DNA of 57,893 nucleotides, taken from NCBI GenBank assembly GCA_032128415.1, contig JAQBGW010000011.1, positions 1-57,893 of the forward strand, in the 5' to 3' direction. Of this stretch, positions 42,927 through 52,850 are shown in pieces. The position numbers were made by a program, and so were the translations under genes. Source of the stretch: Ga0077527 sp032128415. Its GTDB lineage: Bacteria > Pseudomonadota > Gammaproteobacteria > Burkholderiales > SG8-41. Below the pieces are notes generated by a model. That model was not told where the DNA came from, ran no database searches, and was given only the letters and a program-made list of their open reading frames with translations. Position 1 is the stretch's first letter; every line of letters begins with the position of its first letter.

Positions 42927-43125
42927 GGGTTATACCCTCCCATGGTGGTGAAGATCAGAAACAGCGCCAAAAAATTTGGCGGCGCAGCACCGTGAAGCCG
43001 CCACGGTGCCATACGTCGCCGATTGTCCATAACGGCTTACCATCATGGGGCGTCGCTCGTCCGACGCATCCCTGCCTGCAATCGCATGTTTCGTTTTAAC
43101 CTCCACTTGCTGGATATCCAGAGCG

Positions 43126-44241
43126 TCAATCCCAGGACAACGCACCACCGGTCTGATACTCGATGACCCGGGTTTCGAAAAAATTGCGTTCTTTTTTCAG
43201 ATCAATCATCTCCGCCATCCACGGAAACGGATTGGTCGCGCCTTCGAACATGGGTTCCAGGCCGATCTGCTGGGCGCGCCGGTTGGCGATGAAGCGCAAG
43301 TATTCCTTGAACATCGCGGCATTGAGGCCAAGCACGCCGCGCGGCATGGTGTCTTCGGCATACTTGTATTCGAGCGCCACCCCCTTGTGGAACAACTCGC
43401 ACAATTCTTCACGGAATTCAGCGGTCCACAGATGCGGATTCTCCATCTTGATGGTGTTGATCAGATCGATGCCGAAGTTGCAGTGCATCGACTCATCGCG
43501 CAGGATGTACTGGTACTGCTCAGCCGCGCCGGTCATCTTGTTCTGCCGGCCCAGCGCCAGAATCTGCGCAAAACCGACGTAGAAGAACAGCCCCTCCATC
43601 AGACACGCGAACACGATCAGGCTCTTCAACAGTTTCTGGTCATTCTCCGGCGTACCAGTCTTGAACGTGGGATTAGTCAGCACGTCAATGAATGGGATCA
43701 GGAACTCGTCCTTATCGCGGATCGACGAAACCTCATGATAGGCGTTGAATATTTCACCTTCATTCAGGCCCAGGCTTTCCACGATGTACTGGTAAGCGTG
43801 GGTATGAATCGCCTCCTCGAAGGCCTGGCGCAGCAGATACTGGCGGCACTCGGGCGCGGTAATGTGCCGGTAGGTGCCCAGCACGATATTGTTCGCCGCC
43901 AGCGAATCGGCAGTAACAAAAAAACCGAGGTTGCGCTTGACGATAAGCCGCTCGTCATCAGTCAATCCATTGGGATCTTTCCACAGAGCAATGTCGCGGC
44001 TCATCTGGATTTCCTGGGGCATCCAGTGGTTGGCGCAGGCTGAGAGGTATTTGTCCCATGCCCATTTGTATTTGAACGGCACCAGCTGATTCACATCCGT
44101 ACTGCCGTTAATGACACGCTTGTCAGCAACGTTCACACGCCGCAATTCCTCGACAGCACTCGGTACCGGCACCCGCTCGCCTGCCGGCAATTGCCGCGCC
44201 GCGCCAGCGCCGGCTATAGCCGTCTCTTCAAACTGCAACAT
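43126..44241 (-). CDS. nrdB: Ribonucleotide reductase class Ia beta subunit
   Basis: A 371-residue diiron-tyrosyl radical subunit. The iron ligands are in the four-helix bundle segments RNLGFFVTADSLAANN, RQAFEEAIHTHAYQYIVE (E, H) and RDESMHCNFGIDLIN (E, H). The C-terminus has the long acidic/hydrophobic end needed for R1 binding (YQTGGALSWD). It lies 170 bp downstream of nrdA on the same strand. The class Ia assignment fits with the large nrdA. Confidence 0.96.
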   Translation of the reverse strand: MLQFEETAIAGAGAARQLPAGERVPVPSAVEELRRVNVADKRVINGSTDVNQLVPFKYKWAWDKYLSACANHWMPQEIQMSRDIALWKDPNGLTDDERLIVKRNLGFFVTADSLAANNIVLGTYRHITAPECRQYLLRQAFEEAIHTHAYQYIVESLGLNEGEIFNAYHEVSSIRDKDEFLIPFIDVLTNPTFKTGTPENDQKLLKSLIVFACLMEGLFFYVGFAQILALGRQNKMTGAAEQYQYILRDESMHCNFGIDLINTIKMENPHLWTAEFREELCELFHKGVALEYKYAEDTMPRGVLGLNAAMFKEYLRFIANRRAQQIGLEPMFEGATNPFPWMAEMIDLKKERNFFETRVIEYQTGGALSWD

Positions 44242-44411
44242 ATTCAGTCTCCTTTATTGGCTTTGTGGGTGGACACTTCACTTCCGGAGCAGGCGGCGGA
44301 TCTTGATAATGTTTTGGGTGAAACCGCCAAACTGTCCGTCAAGCAAACCTGATCCGTAAACTGTGCTGGCTGCTTCCGGCTCCCTCCCTGTTTTGTGCTG
44401 CTCATCACGTC

Positions 44412-47279
44412 CTACTGACACGATTCACATTCGGGATCGAGTATGGAACACACCTTGGGCTGATCCGACTCGCCGTTCGCCCCGCCATCGGACGTCACTG
44501 CATTCAACTGGCCCGCCTTGGAGGTGGATTTCTCCGTCGAAGTCGCTCCCAGCGTGCGCAGGTAGTACGTGGTCTTCAGACCGCGTACCCAAGCCAGCTT
44601 GTAGGTGTCATCGAGTTTCTTGCCCGAAGCGCCGGCCATGTAGATATTCAGCGACTGTGATTGGTCCACCCACTTCTGCCGACGAGCCGCGCACTCCACC
44701 AGCCAACTTGCATCCATCTCGAATGCCGTGGCATACAGAGAGCGCACATCCGGCGGCACGCGGTCGATGCGCGCCAGTGAACCGTCGAAATATTTAAGGT
44801 CGGCGATCATCACTTCGTCCCACAGGTTGAGTTTTTTCAGGTCGCGCACCAAAAATTCGTTGACGACCGTGAACTCGCCTGACAAGTTCGATTTGACATA
44901 GAGGTTTTGGTACGTCGGCTCGATGCATTGCGACAGGCCGGTGATATTGGCTATGGTCGCTGTCGGCGCGATCGCCAGGCAGTTTGAATTGCGCATACCG
45001 ACACGCTGGATACGACCGCGCAATCCGTTCCAGTCGAGTGTGGCAGACATCTCGCAGTCCAGGTAACCGCCGCGTTCTTCGGCCAGCAGCTTGACCGAAT
45101 CGAGCGGGAGTATGCCGCGATCCCACAGCGACCCCTTGAAGGTGGAATACGGCCCCCGCTCTTCAGCCAGATCTGCCGAAGCGGAAAACGCCGTGTAGGC
45201 CACCTGTTCCATCGAGCGGTCAGCGAACTGCACTGCCGCCGGTGAACCGTACGGCACACGCAGCATGTGCAGGCAGTCCTGGAAACCCATGATGCCCAGC
45301 CCTACCGGACGATGCTTGAAGTTGGAATTGCGCGCTTTGTTGACGTTGTAGAAGTTGAGATCAATCACATTGTCGAGCATGCGCATTGCAGTGCCGATCG
45401 TGCGCTTGAGCTTTTCCATGTCGAGACGACCGGTGGACATGTCCAGATGTGCCGGCATGTTGATCGAGCCCAAGTTACACACCGCGATTTCGTCAGCCCC
45501 TGTGTTCAGCGTGATCTCCGTGCACAAGTTGGAGCTGTGCACTACGCCAACGTGTTGCTGCGGGGAGCGCAGATTGCACGGGTCTTTGAACGTGATCCAC
45601 GGATGCCCGGTTTCAAACAGCATGGTCAGCATCTTCCGCCACAGCTGATTGGCGGGTATGGTCTTAAAGAGCTTCATTTCGCCGCGCACGCACTTCGCTT
45701 CGTACTCGACATAGGCTTTTTCGAACGCCTTGCCGAATTTTTCGTGCAGATCCGGCACGTCAGAAGGCGAGAACAGGGTCCAGTTACCGTTTTCCATGAC
45801 CCGTTTCATGAACAAATCCGGCACCCAGTTGGCCGTGTTCATGTCGTGGGTACGACGGCGGTCGTCGCCAGTATTCTTGCGCAGCTCCAGAAACTCTTCG
45901 ATGTCGAGGTGCCAGCTCTCGAGGTAGGAACATACCGCGCCCTTGCGCTTGCCCCCCTGATTAACGGCTACCGCAGTGTCGTTGACCACTTTCAGGAACG
46001 GCACTACACCTTGCGACTTGCCGTTGGTGCCCTTGATGTAGGCACCCAGAGCACGCACCGGCGTCCAGTCATTGCCGATGCCGCCGGCGTACTTCTGCAG
46101 CATGGCGTTTTCCTTGATCGCTTCGTAAATGCCGTCGAGATCGTCGGAAACTGTAGTCAGGTAGCAACTTGCCAATTGTGAGCGGCGCGTGCCGGAATTG
46201 AACAGTGTCGGTGTCGAGCTCATGAAATCGAAACTCGACAGCACGTTGTAGAACTCGATGGCACGCGCTTCGCGCTGGCCTTCCGGCTCATTGAGCGCCA
46301 ACCCCATCGCCACACGCATGAAGAATATCTGCGGGAGTTCGATGCGCTGGCCGTCAATATGCAGAAAATAGCGGTCGTACAGAATCTGCAGTCCCAGGTA
46401 GGTGAACTTGAGATCGCGTTGCGCGTCGATTGCGGCACCCAGCGCTGTCAGGTCATAACTTCCCAGGCGTTCGTCGAGCAATTCTGCGGCAACGCCTTTC
46501 TCGATAAACTGCGGGAGATAGGCGGCATAGCGGGTCGCCATATCCTCCTGCGTAGCCTCCACGCCCAGCGTCTCCAGCCGCAGCGTGTGCAAGAGCAGGC
46601 GTGCGGAGACATAGCTGTAGCCGGGATCCTGTTCGATCAGGCCGCGGGCGGCAAGCACCAGAGATTTGCGCACCTCTTCAATGGGCACGCCCTCGTAGAG
46701 ATCGCGGTACATTGCATCAAGAATCGGCTGTGCGCCGACATCCCGACCGAAGCCCGCACAGGCGCTTTCCACCAGCGCCGTAATGCGCGGCACGTCCAGC
46801 GGCCGTGTCACACCCGCATCAATGACATTGAGCCCATCGTTGCGCGAACCGGTGGTTTCTTTACGCACCTCGCGCTGGCGCGCGCGCTCCTTGGCCCGTT
46901 CCTCTCGATAAAGTACGTAAGCGCGGGCGGCGTGGTGCTCACCCATGCGCATCAGCGCGAGCTCCACCTGATCCTGAATATCCTCGATATGAAAAGTGCC
47001 ACCCGAGGGCTGGCGCCGCATCAGAGCAACCACCACGTTGTCCGTCAATGCCGCAACCTGCTCGCGCACCCGCGCCGACGCCGCGCCCTGGCCGCCATTC
47101 ACGGCGATAAACGCCTTGGTCATCGCGATGGCAACTTTCGCCGGCTCGAAGCCCACCACAGAGCCGTTACGCCGGATAATTTTGTATTGGGCGTAGAGCG
47201 CTTCCCGTGCTGCATCCACCGGAATTTCGGCGACTTTGACGGGCGTGCGGGGCTGGCTGGGGTCGCTGACGACTTGCAT
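44412..47279 (-). CDS. nrdA: Ribonucleotide reductase class Ia alpha subunit
   Basis: A 955-residue catalytic subunit. An N-terminal ATP-cone (about 35-125: IIRRNGSVVGFEPAKVAIAM) gives allosteric control. The catalytic core has RRSQLASCYL (Cys), NLCTEITLNTGADEIAVCNLG and GLGIMGFQD. The C-terminus ends in ECESCQ, the redox-active cysteine pair. ATG 47279 follows AAGGAG; the longer frame to 47351 would start inside the operator region. A promoter with NrdR-like boxes lies upstream. Confidence 0.96.
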   Translation of the reverse strand: MQVVSDPSQPRTPVKVAEIPVDAAREALYAQYKIIRRNGSVVGFEPAKVAIAMTKAFIAVNGGQGAASARVREQVAALTDNVVVALMRRQPSGGTFHIEDIQDQVELALMRMGEHHAARAYVLYREERAKERARQREVRKETTGSRNDGLNVIDAGVTRPLDVPRITALVESACAGFGRDVGAQPILDAMYRDLYEGVPIEEVRKSLVLAARGLIEQDPGYSYVSARLLLHTLRLETLGVEATQEDMATRYAAYLPQFIEKGVAAELLDERLGSYDLTALGAAIDAQRDLKFTYLGLQILYDRYFLHIDGQRIELPQIFFMRVAMGLALNEPEGQREARAIEFYNVLSSFDFMSSTPTLFNSGTRRSQLASCYLTTVSDDLDGIYEAIKENAMLQKYAGGIGNDWTPVRALGAYIKGTNGKSQGVVPFLKVVNDTAVAVNQGGKRKGAVCSYLESWHLDIEEFLELRKNTGDDRRRTHDMNTANWVPDLFMKRVMENGNWTLFSPSDVPDLHEKFGKAFEKAYVEYEAKCVRGEMKLFKTIPANQLWRKMLTMLFETGHPWITFKDPCNLRSPQQHVGVVHSSNLCTEITLNTGADEIAVCNLGSINMPAHLDMSTGRLDMEKLKRTIGTAMRMLDNVIDLNFYNVNKARNSNFKHRPVGLGIMGFQDCLHMLRVPYGSPAAVQFADRSMEQVAYTAFSASADLAEERGPYSTFKGSLWDRGILPLDSVKLLAEERGGYLDCEMSATLDWNGLRGRIQRVGMRNSNCLAIAPTATIANITGLSQCIEPTYQNLYVKSNLSGEFTVVNEFLVRDLKKLNLWDEVMIADLKYFDGSLARIDRVPPDVRSLYATAFEMDASWLVECAARRQKWVDQSQSLNIYMAGASGKKLDDTYKLAWVRGLKTTYYLRTLGATSTEKSTSKAGQLNAVTSDGGANGESDQPKVCSILDPECESCQ

Positions 47280-47358
47280 AAAATTTAACTCCTTGATTTT
47301 TTTGAGTTTTCTGATTTCCCCGGGAAAACAGCTACCCGGTTCATCAACCACAACACAA

Positions 47359-47374
47359 CCACAACATGTTGTGG
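47359..47374 (-). promoter_or_regulatory. Candidate NrdR box
   Basis: CCACAACATGTTGTGG is a perfect 16-bp palindrome fitting the NrdR box pattern aCaCwAtATaTwGtgt at most conserved positions. A degenerate partner (47390-47405) lies 31 bp away centre to centre, the usual NrdR tandem spacing, and overlaps the -10 element of the nrdA promoter. Confidence 0.65.
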
Positions 47375-47395
47375 CTTACACGTTATTTTGAACGA

Positions 47396-47424
47396 ATTCT
47401 AGTAGCCCGATTTTGAATCCGCAA
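47396..47424 (-). promoter_or_regulatory. Candidate sigma-70 promoter of nrdA
   Basis: On the minus strand TTGCGG (47419-47424), 17-bp spacer, TAGAAT (47396-47401). The -10 differs from TATAAT at one base. The box pair sits on the -10 and just downstream, as expected for repression. Confidence 0.6.
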
Positions 47425-47628
47425 CAGGTTTTTACGCTTTTTTGAAAAGTTCTTGAGAAACAGCAGGAAAAGACCATAAGCTGCGGATTATTTGGCATGT
47501 ATCCCTTGAAGGCACGTGTTCCCTGGCGGCAAGGGGTCTGCGGCTTACTTCGAGGTCGCGGGGGCATCCACCCCCCTGCCACGCCGCTCGCAGGAGCGCA
47601 GGGGCGCCCCAGGACTGACTAGAGGGAA

Positions 47629-48171
47629 TCAGTCCAGCGGTACTGCGGCGCGATAACGGGCCCAGTCGAAATGTGGCCCTGGGTCGGTCTTGCGACCGGG
47701 CGCAATGTCCGCATGCCCCACGCTGGCAGCGATCGGATAATGCGCAAGCAACAGCCGGGATAATGTCTCCAGCCGACTGTATTGGGCGTCGGTAAACGCG
47801 GTTTCATCCGCACCTTCGAGTTCGATGCCGATAGAAAAATCATTACAGTTCGCGCGACCGCACCAGGACGATTGCCCGGCGTGCCATGCCCGTAGCGCAC
47901 AGGGCACGAACTGCAGCAGCGCACCGTCGCGCCGGATAAAAAAATGGGCGGAGACGCGCAGCGCGGCAATTTCCACGTAATAAGGATGCGCCTGCGGATC
48001 CAGGCGGTTCATGAACAAATCGCTTACCGCCGTGCCGCCGAATACACCCGGCGGCAGACTGATGCTGTGTATGACCAGCAACTCGATGGCGATGTCCCCG
48101 GGACGGGCATCGCAATTGGGGGAAGCTGTGAACAGTGCCGCATCAACCACGCCGGTTGAATCGATATTCAC
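47629..48171 (-). CDS. ampD: 1,6-anhydro-N-acetylmuramyl-L-alanine amidase
   Basis: A zinc amidase that recycles cell-wall muropeptides in the cytoplasm. Length 180 is typical. Zinc ligands: His in LLVIHSISLPPG, and His/Asp in VGHADIAPGRKTDPGPHFDW. SPNCDARPGDIAIELLVIH is the usual beginning. The start overlaps the pilR end by 29 bp. Confidence 0.95.
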   Translation of the reverse strand: MNIDSTGVVDAALFTASPNCDARPGDIAIELLVIHSISLPPGVFGGTAVSDLFMNRLDPQAHPYYVEIAALRVSAHFFIRRDGALLQFVPCALRAWHAGQSSWCGRANCNDFSIGIELEGADETAFTDAQYSRLETLSRLLLAHYPIAASVGHADIAPGRKTDPGPHFDWARYRAAVPLD

Positions 48172-49552
48172 ACCGGAACCTCAGGGGTTTGGCATCGAGT
48201 TCCTGGCGGATACCCAGACGCTGGATGCGATGGCGCAACGCGCGGAAGGAAATCCCCAGCAACTTCGCCGCCGCCGTCTGGTTGTAGCGGGTGCGCTCCA
48301 GCGCCTCGAGTATCGATTTGCGCTCGATTGCCTCCAGTCGCTCGGGCAACGGCAGTCCCTCCAGCCCCGGATCGTGCTCGACCGCATGCTCTTCCGCCAA
48401 CTGCAGGTCATCAACCGTGATCTCGTCGCCTGTGGCCAGCGCGACTGCGCGTTCGAGTATATTTTCCAGCTCGCGCACATTGCCCGGAAAACGGTACGCC
48501 TGCAGCGCAAGCCTGGCGGGACCTGATAGCGGCGTTGCCCGCCCGTTGGCCGCGTGGTGCGCCAGTATCGATGCGGCCAGTTGCGGAATGTCGTCGCGCA
48601 TTTCGCGCAGTGCGGGCATGCGCAATTCAATGACGTTGAGGCGGTAATATAAATCCTGGCGGAACGCGCCGTTTTTCACTTCGTCCGCCAGGTGGCGGTG
48701 AGTCGCGCTGATGATGCGCACATCAACCAGTTCCTCGGCCGTCGATCCAACCTTGCGCACCCGCTTCTCCTGAATTGCCCGCAGCAATTTCACCTGCATC
48801 GCCAACGGCAAGTCGCCGACCTCATCGAGGAACAGCGTACCGCTGTTGGCTGCCTGGAAAAAACCGTCGTGGTCGGCCACGGCACCGGTAAAAGCGCCCT
48901 TCTTGTGCCCGAAAAACTCCGACTCCATCAGATTTTCCGGGATCGCGCCGCAATTAACTGCAGCGAACGGCCCGTCACGCCGCGCACCGTTCATATGGAT
49001 CAGGCGCGCCGCCAGTTCCTTGCCGCACCCTGATTCACCGCGAATCTGCACTGGTGCCTGGCTGCGCGCCAGTTTGTCGATCATCCCGCGCGCCTGCACC
49101 ATCAACGGCGAGCTGCCGGTCAACTGCGGCGCTCCCGACGGCAGCGTCGGATCCGCATCACTGTCGCGACTTTTATCTCCGGGGCGCGGCAACTTCAGCG
49201 CAGAACGCACCAGCGCGCGCAATTGATCAAGGGACACCGGCTTGCCGAGATAATCGAATGCCCCCGCTTTCAGCGCAGCAACCGCGTTCTCGGCACTGCC
49301 ATGCGCGGTAATGACCGCGACCGGCAGACTGGGATGGTTCTTGGTGATATGTTCGACTATCGACAGACCGTCGCCATCTGCAAGACGCATATCCGTCAGA
49401 CACAGCTCGAAGCTGTTACGCCCGAGCATGGCAATGGCCTCATCGACACCACCGGCGCAATGCGGCTCCAGACCCATGCGGATCAGGGTCATGCTCAGCA
49501 ATTCCCGGATATCCGCCTCGTCATCGACCACCAGTATTTGACCGGTTGCCAC
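48143..49552 (-). CDS. pilR: Sigma-54-dependent response regulator PilR
   Basis: A 469-residue NtrC-type regulator of type IV pilus genes. Receiver domain (about 5-120) with VVDDEADIREL and the phospho-acceptor Asp in CLTDMRLADGDGL. The AAA+ domain (about 150-380) has GESGCGKELAARLIH, the sigma-54 contact loop KKGAFTGA and Walker B GTLFLDEVGD. The Fis-type HTH (YNQTAAAKLLGISFRALRHR) is at about 425-445, and a short unusual tail follows. It is downstream of pilS by 58 bp. Confidence 0.93.
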   Translation of the reverse strand: MATGQILVVDDEADIRELLSMTLIRMGLEPHCAGGVDEAIAMLGRNSFELCLTDMRLADGDGLSIVEHITKNHPSLPVAVITAHGSAENAVAALKAGAFDYLGKPVSLDQLRALVRSALKLPRPGDKSRDSDADPTLPSGAPQLTGSSPLMVQARGMIDKLARSQAPVQIRGESGCGKELAARLIHMNGARRDGPFAAVNCGAIPENLMESEFFGHKKGAFTGAVADHDGFFQAANSGTLFLDEVGDLPLAMQVKLLRAIQEKRVRKVGSTAEELVDVRIISATHRHLADEVKNGAFRQDLYYRLNVIELRMPALREMRDDIPQLAASILAHHAANGRATPLSGPARLALQAYRFPGNVRELENILERAVALATGDEITVDDLQLAEEHAVEHDPGLEGLPLPERLEAIERKSILEALERTRYNQTAAAKLLGISFRALRHRIQRLGIRQELDAKPLRFRCEYRFNRRG

Positions 49553-49610
49553 AGCCCTCCCTCAGAATTCCGCTTCAACAACCCGCTTCAACTGATTATT
49601 TACCCGTCTA

Positions 49611-51218
49611 TTAACCCGTCGCGCAAACCATCGAAAACTGCGCCCCGCGTGCCGACTCCACATATTCCAGCACCGCGCCGTTGGCTTCGCAGATTTCACG
49701 CGCGAGATACAGGCCCAGACCAGTACCACCCGGCGCCGTGGTGAAAAACGGCTCGAACAGTTTGCCGCGAGACTCCGGCGGCACCCCCGTTCCATCATCA
49801 TTCACGTCCAATCTTACCGCATTGCCCCGGTACGAACGTCCAACCACCAGTCGGATGCTTCCGGCCCTGCGCTGCGAGTGGCGCAGCGCATTGCGGCACA
49901 GATTCCACAACACCTGGTTGAGGTGATCGCGATCAAACATGACGTGCGCATCCACAGTCAACTCCAGCGTGATTACCGGCACCTCAAGTTTCTCTGTAGC
50001 CAGAAACTGTTCGACAAACGCACGCAAATAGGAACCGAAATGGACACGCTCCCTGTCCGCACGCTCGCCGCGGTTCAGCGTTTGTACATTGTTGATCATG
50101 CGGTCGAGGCGGTGCGTGTTATCGCGAATGATCATCGTCAGTCTCTGTGCACCTGCGGATACACCGGGCTCTTCCTGCAACAGTTCGGCTGCATGGCTGA
50201 TTGCGCCCAGTGGATTGCGGATTTCATGCGCAATGTTGGCCGTCAGCCGCCCCAGGGCAGCCAGTTTCAGTTGCCGGGCCGCAGATTGGATGCGTGCCAT
50301 ATCCTCGATAAAGATCACGGCGCCGGCGCCCCGCTGCGGCGCCACCGGCAGCAGACGTGCGCGCAGATTCGATCCCAGATCAAACTCATCCGGCGCCTGC
50401 CGTCCCTGCGTATCATCCAGCCAGGACTTGAACCGCTCATACAGCGCCGGCGCGCAATTGCTGAGTGCAATGACGCCGCCGTCCCCCAGTCCGTCAATCA
50501 TCCGCGTGGCTGCCGTGTTCGTCTGACGCACGACTCCCTCGCCATCCACCACAATGACGCCATGCTCCATGTCCTGAATGACCAACTGGTTGACTTGCGC
50601 CATATTGGCAAGATCGAGCTCGCGCTGCGCAGCCAGCTTCTCGCTCACCAGTGACCGCATCGCCAGCACGTGGGCAAGCCAGGCAATCGCAAAATAGGCC
50701 ACTGACAGCAGCCCCGCCTGCACATACTGGGCACTGCCCTCGGAAAAGCGCAGCACTTCATAGGTGTGCTCAAGCAGAACCGCAATGGTAGCGATGGCGG
50801 CAAAAAACAGCGTTAACCGGCCGCGGCTGACCAGACCTGCGGCAGCCAGCGACGTCAGCAACAGCAGACCGAGGCCGCTGGCCAGCCCGCCGCTCGCATA
50901 CATCAGCAGAACCATAAAGCCGATATCGGCCCCGACCTGGATGGCGAGTTGCCAGGTAAACCGCTCGCGCGTCCGGATCAGCACGAACATCCCCAGCGCA
51001 AACACCGCGTAGGTGATCGCACCGATCAGGAACAGTCGCATATCGCGGGAGCCGAACTGCAGAGTGTCGCCCCAAACACCTGCTGCGAGTAACAACAGCA
51101 AGGCCGCTGCTACACGATAAACGTTGAACAGCAGCAACGAGCGCCAGTAGGCGTCCGGCACAGACTCAGGGTGATCCTGATTCGCGGAAAACAGCATGGT
51201 CGGCCCGGCAAACTTCAT
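49611..51218 (-). CDS. pilS: PilS-type sensor histidine kinase
   Basis: A membrane kinase partner of PilR. Six hydrophobic segments (about 20-190) are followed by a PAS-like region (about 220-320). The H-box is NIAHEIRNPLGAISHAAELL and the ATPase parts LWNLCRNALRHS, DDGTGVPPESRGKLFEPFF and GGTGLGLYLAREI. I prefer ATG 51218; a GTG at 51251 adds 11 residues and an ATG at 51197 would remove seven. It overlaps or abuts the PP0621 gene, as in related genomes. Confidence 0.92.
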   Translation of the reverse strand: MKFAGPTMLFSANQDHPESVPDAYWRSLLLFNVYRVAAALLLLLAAGVWGDTLQFGSRDMRLFLIGAITYAVFALGMFVLIRTRERFTWQLAIQVGADIGFMVLLMYASGGLASGLGLLLLTSLAAAGLVSRGRLTLFFAAIATIAVLLEHTYEVLRFSEGSAQYVQAGLLSVAYFAIAWLAHVLAMRSLVSEKLAAQRELDLANMAQVNQLVIQDMEHGVIVVDGEGVVRQTNTAATRMIDGLGDGGVIALSNCAPALYERFKSWLDDTQGRQAPDEFDLGSNLRARLLPVAPQRGAGAVIFIEDMARIQSAARQLKLAALGRLTANIAHEIRNPLGAISHAAELLQEEPGVSAGAQRLTMIIRDNTHRLDRMINNVQTLNRGERADRERVHFGSYLRAFVEQFLATEKLEVPVITLELTVDAHVMFDRDHLNQVLWNLCRNALRHSQRRAGSIRLVVGRSYRGNAVRLDVNDDGTGVPPESRGKLFEPFFTTAPGGTGLGLYLAREICEANGAVLEYVESARGAQFSMVCATG

Positions 51219-51228
51219 CGGCAATGGC

Positions 51229-51462
51229 TCAACGGGCGTTGCGGAATTCACGCTCGTGCTCGGCGGAGCAGAAGTAGTTACCCTCTGCCGCTACCCCTTC
51301 TGCGCGCGGAATATGGATGTCGCAGCGGGCGCAACGCACCATAACTTCAGTCTCGCCAGCGGGATTGCGCGGGGGTTGCTGTTCGAAGTGCTTGCGATAC
51401 CGCCGCAGCAGCCAGAACGCGACCGCAAAAGCGAGTGCAAGGAGCAGGATCTTGGCCATCAA
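51229..51462 (-). CDS. PP0621-family small protein
   Basis: A 77-residue protein with an N-terminal membrane helix (about 3-20) and a C-terminal zinc-ribbon-like part: VRCARCDIHIPRAEGVAAEG and YFCSAEHEREF, with Cys pairs CxxC and a later C..H. It is the PP0621 family, usually next to pilS in Betaproteobacteria. Function unknown. Confidence 0.85.
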   Translation of the reverse strand: MMAKILLLALAFAVAFWLLRRYRKHFEQQPPRNPAGETEVMVRCARCDIHIPRAEGVAAEGNYFCSAEHEREFRNAR

Positions 51463-51530
51463 TCAGACTCCGGTCCCGGGATAAGTCGGCAGCACCATGA
51501 ACAATCTTCCCTGGATGGCGCCACAATCCA

Positions 51531-51608
<78 letters not shown>

Positions 51609-51678
51609 AACGGCACAAACAAGAAGGGCACGCTGCACGTGCCCTGATTTCATCGATACGCTCCATCGATACGTTCCA

Positions 51679-52656
51679 TCAATGCGATCGCGTTACCGCG
51701 AACTCCGCCAATTGTAGCAAAGAATCCCGATACTGCGTGGCCGGTATGGCCGACAACGCGGCTTGCGCAGCCTGCGCTTCAGCCTGTGCCTGCGCCTTGG
51801 TGTAGTCCAGCGCGCCGATGCGCCGGATTGCCGCCAACACGCCGGCAAGATCACCAATCCCACCGGAAGTTATGGCGTGTCGGACCAGAGCTGCTTCCGC
51901 AGCCGTACCGTGCCGCAGGACGCGAATCAACGGCAACGTAACCTTGCCTTCCGCCAGATCATCGCCAACGTTCTTGCCGATGACGCCTGCGTCACCAGAA
52001 TAATCAAGCACATCGTCAATCAACTGAAATGCCGTTCCCAGATGGCTGCCGTAAGCAGCCATGGCAGTCTCGGTATCGGCAGATGTGCCAGCAAGGATTG
52101 CGCCGAGACGGCCGGCAGCCTCGAACAACTTCGCAGTCTTGTAACGTATCACCTGCAAATAACTGGGTTCGTCGATATCGGCGTTGCGGCAATGCATCAG
52201 CTGCAGCACTTCACCCTCGGCAATGACATTGGTCGCGTCGGCCAGTACGCGCAGCACCCGCAGATCGTTGAGATTCACCATCATCTGAAAAGCGCGTGAG
52301 TAAACAAAATCGCCGACCAGCACTGACGCGGCATTGCCAAACAGTGTGTTTGCAGTCGGTCGTCCGCGGCGCAAAGCGGATTCATCGACCACATCATCGT
52401 GCAGCAACGTGGCTGTGTGTATGAATTCCACGACCGCGGCGAGCGTATGGTGCGCGGTTCCCTGGTAACCCAGCGCACCTGCCGACAGCAAAACCAGCGC
52501 CGGGCGCAGGCGCTTGCCGCCTCCGCCGATGATGTATTCGGCAACCTGGCGGATCAGCGCGACTTCCGAATGCAGGCGCTCGCGGATGACGCTATCCACG
52601 GCTTGCATATCGGTGGCCAACTGTTGGCGTAGGGCTTCGAGGAGCACGGGATGCAC
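51679..52656 (-). CDS. ispB: Polyprenyl diphosphate synthase
   Basis: Makes the octaprenyl (or similar) side chain of ubiquinone. The first Asp-rich motif is LLHDDVVDES and the second LIDDVLDYSGD; GGKRLRPALVLL and the YKTAKLFEAA block are also present. I place the start at GTG 52656 (MHPVLLEALRQQL), giving 325 residues; a TTG at 52707 is less likely. It is divergent from rplU. Confidence 0.93.
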   Translation of the reverse strand: MHPVLLEALRQQLATDMQAVDSVIRERLHSEVALIRQVAEYIIGGGGKRLRPALVLLSAGALGYQGTAHHTLAAVVEFIHTATLLHDDVVDESALRRGRPTANTLFGNAASVLVGDFVYSRAFQMMVNLNDLRVLRVLADATNVIAEGEVLQLMHCRNADIDEPSYLQVIRYKTAKLFEAAGRLGAILAGTSADTETAMAAYGSHLGTAFQLIDDVLDYSGDAGVIGKNVGDDLAEGKVTLPLIRVLRHGTAAEAALVRHAITSGGIGDLAGVLAAIRRIGALDYTKAQAQAEAQAAQAALSAIPATQYRDSLLQLAEFAVTRSH

Positions 52657-52733
52657 GGAAAAACGCGCATGATAACAACAACGCGATGGGCCAGTCGCCG
52701 AACACAATCGGCCCGGGAATCGTGAATATCATC

Positions 52734-52751
52734 TAACCAATTGATTTTAAT
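52734..52751 (+). repeat. Copy of an 18-nt intergenic motif
   Basis: TAACCAATTGATTTTAAT, 17 of 18 positions identical to the copy at 19747. It lies 34 bp upstream of the -35 element of the rplU promoter, where an upstream activator or UP element would sit. Confidence 0.6.
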
Positions 52752-52785
52752 AGCCTATCTATACTGTAGTCGAACCCCGCCAGTT

Positions 52786-52814
52786 TTGACTCGGGTTCCC
52801 GCTGCTTGTATAAT
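52786..52814 (+). promoter_or_regulatory. Sigma-70 promoter of rplU-rpmA
   Basis: TTGACT (52786-52791), 17-bp spacer, TATAAT (52809-52814). Near-consensus elements and ideal spacing, 36 bp before the rplU start. Confidence 0.85.
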
Positions 52815-52850
52815 CCGCGGTTTTCTGCGGTTCATGTCGAGGGGTTTTCC

